From: Candidatus Kaiserbacteria bacterium
GTDB lineage: Bacteria; Patescibacteriota; Minisyncoccia; Phycocordibacterales; UBA918
NCBI GenBank assembly: GCA_007117575.1
Contig: SKGH01000070.1
Coordinates: 1 to 13,001 of the forward strand
Direction: 5' to 3'
DNA length: 13,001 bases
A program made the translations under genes and the position numbers. This document shows positions 12,095-13,001 of the stretch, in pieces; positions within the stretch are counted from its first letter, which is position 1, and each line of letters opens with the position of its first letter. Below the pieces are notes generated by a model. That model was not told the origin of the DNA. It saw nothing but the letters and a program-made list of their open reading frames with translations, and did not search any database.

Positions 12095-12694
12095 ATGAAC
12101 GAAGAAAGAGTAATCGTACCTTTTTATTATGCTAATTATAATAAGCAAAACTATACTGCAGAATTGCAACAACAAGCAGATAGGGGCGGGTATGTCTTAA
12201 CGCAAAAAGTAGTCGCTATACATTTAGGCAATGATGGCAGTGGTTTGGGTTTAGGTTTGCGTAGACTGAGAGCTGATGAGCATGGTGAGGGAGAGTCTTG
12301 GTCTACGGTTGGCGAGCTGGTTAGACCTACCGAACCAGCTGTCTCGGTTTTGCGGAGGGCATTATACTGTGATTATGGCCAGAAAGGTGATATTGACATT
12401 CAGTATCTGGTTTCCATTGTCGGTAATGGTAGGGGTATAAACCACATTGGTGATTATCAGCCAAAGACATATGTCCATTGGTACGTAATACGCACTGATG
12501 GCGATGTAGATTTAGACTCGCGTCGAATAAGTGAATTTTGCTGGCTTCACTCCTGTGAAGATGTGAGGAAAAAATTGGCCACCATGCCGGTCTTTGAAAG
12601 GAAGTCATTTCTTTTTGCTATTAGTTGTTTTGGAAAGTTACAAGGAGATGTTTGGATGGAAGGTCAACAATTATTATCACCACTCATTACTTAA
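12095..12694 (+). CDS. Nudix-like protein with degenerate Nudix box
   Basis: The 199-aa protein starts MNEERVIVPFYYANYNKQNY and has the Nudix layout: early strands (GYVLTQKVVAIHLGNDGSG), a Nudix-box region and a late WLHSCEDVRKKLATMPVFERKSFLFAI segment resembling the family's C-terminal helices. The box is GELVRPTEPAVSVLRRALYCDYG (about residues 71-93). Against Gx5Ex7REUxEExGU it keeps a Glu, the Arg and the final Gly. The catalytic REUxEE, however, reads RALYCD, so two key Glu are lost and the third is Asp. It may therefore bind a nucleotide-type ligand without normal hydrolysis, or use other residues. The start at 12095 is fixed by AGGAG; an upstream in-frame ATG (12074) is less likely. It has its own promoter and terminator and lies between R2 and R3. 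Fold assignment is moderate. Confidence 0.55.
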   Translation: MNEERVIVPFYYANYNKQNYTAELQQQADRGGYVLTQKVVAIHLGNDGSGLGLGLRRLRADEHGEGESWSTVGELVRPTEPAVSVLRRALYCDYGQKGDIDIQYLVSIVGNGRGINHIGDYQPKTYVHWYVIRTDGDVDLDSRRISEFCWLHSCEDVRKKLATMPVFERKSFLFAISCFGKLQGDVWMEGQQLLSPLIT

Positions 12695-12736
12695 TCAAGT
12701 AATGGGGTAAAAGGTAAGTTCTAAAGTATTAGTCAT

Positions 12737-12770
12737 AGACCACCGTTTATTTGTCGGTGGTCTTGTTATT
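12737..12770 (+). terminator. intrinsic terminator after the Nudix-like gene
   Basis: AGACCACCG (12737-12745) pairs perfectly with CGGTGGTCT (12755-12763) over a 9-nt loop, followed by TGTTATT. It ends the single-gene unit just before R3. Confidence 0.85.
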
Positions 12771-12783
12771 ATAAAAATAGTCC

Positions 12784-13000
12784 CATGACTTACGCGTTTG
12801 GCGAATTTCTTTGTTGCTTTCGTCACTCAAACCGTACATCTTACCACCAAGTACACCTCACCCAGCTATAGTTCCGGTAACCATTTATTACTAACGTAAT
12901 AAACCAAAATCGTTTTAGTCAGTCACGAAAGAATATAAATGATCACGGAAACCGGGGCTGGGTCAGCGCCTCGAACTTCATCAGAAACGCGTAAGTCATG
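12784..13000. mobile_element. R3: MITE-like element with arms inverted relative to its core
   Basis: The ends CATGACTTACGCGTTT (12784-12799) and AAACGCGTAAGTCATG (12985-13000) are a perfect 16-bp inverted repeat. The right arm (12963-12984) is the exact reverse complement of the R1 left arm (22 of 22). The left arm (12800-12860) is the reverse complement of the R1 right arm with about three mismatches. The core (12861-12962), however, matches the R1 core in the same orientation, differing by a few bases and one indel, and includes the same TTTATTAC hairpin. The left core repeat has decayed to CCCAGCTATAGTTCCGG. Only one base lies beyond the right end, so a target duplication cannot be confirmed. 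The left flank is AGTCC and the single right base is A, which is compatible. Confidence 0.85.
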
Positions 13001-13001
13001 A

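Noticed and set aside
11896..12135. 79-codon ORF beginning inside the R2 core (MKTETRAG...).
   Set aside because: It starts in repeat sequence, has no ribosome-binding site, overlaps the better-supported gene at 12095 and resembles no family.
12939..13001. A 20-codon frame in R3 from ATG in the core to the final TGA, with a sister frame in R1.
   Set aside because: The R1 frame stops after 8 codons and the downstream part differs because of the arm switch, so coding is not conserved.

Overview
The window looks like part of a small, AT-rich bacterial genome of the candidate phyla radiation (Patescibacteria, most likely a Parcubacteria-type lineage). This is an inference from gene content: a Chlamydia-like class I ribonucleotide reductase, a stand-alone F420-ligase-like protein, a membrane-anchored coiled-coil metalloprotease, a BrnT/BrnA-like toxin-antitoxin pair, mostly Shine-Dalgarno-less starts, and housekeeping genes in a rearranged order. 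TGA behaves as a stop, so the standard bacterial code applies. No 16S gene or other marker is present to fix the lineage.

Layout. Bases 1-274 hold nothing I recognise. A minus-strand tRNA-His(GTG) (275-347) is followed by a possible tiny membrane protein and mscL (558-959). A 0.7 kb non-coding stretch carries a 218-bp inverted-repeat element (R1), a terminator-like hairpin and the nrdA promoter region. nrdA (1644-4496) and nrdB (4842-5849) are separated by a GC-rich 81-bp palindrome and a structured nrdB leader. NrdB has Phe where the radical Tyr would be and Glu as first metal ligand, so a class Ic (Mn/Fe) enzyme is predicted. Next come a membrane-anchored metzincin-like protease (6014-6961), a GRDP-like protein with a Cys-rich tail (7167-7682), and a DUF6176-like protein (7747-8061).

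The secE-nusG pair (8416-9212) is cut off from rplK (10315-10740) by a terminator and a toxin-antitoxin operon (9452-9981) with a palindromic operator. In many bacteria secE-nusG-rplK-rplA are contiguous; here rplA is also missing after rplK, and a CofE-like ligase gene (10884-11615) follows. The right end has a second, rearranged repeat element (R2), a degenerate Nudix-like gene (12095-12694) with its own promoter, a strong Shine-Dalgarno and a terminator, and a third element (R3) ending at 13000.

The most unusual signal is the R1/R2/R3 family. All share a 16-bp terminal sequence (CATGACTTACGCGTTT) and a 101-102-bp core bounded by its own inverted repeats. R1 is flanked by a 5-bp direct repeat (TGCTT), as expected for a non-autonomous transposon. 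Between R1 and R3 the outer arms are in opposite orientation while the core is in the same orientation, so the core has flipped relative to its arms. In the diverged R2 core the stem carries a paired C-to-T/G-to-A change that keeps base pairing. These elements lie just 3' of genes and seem to be mobile or recombining structured DNA.
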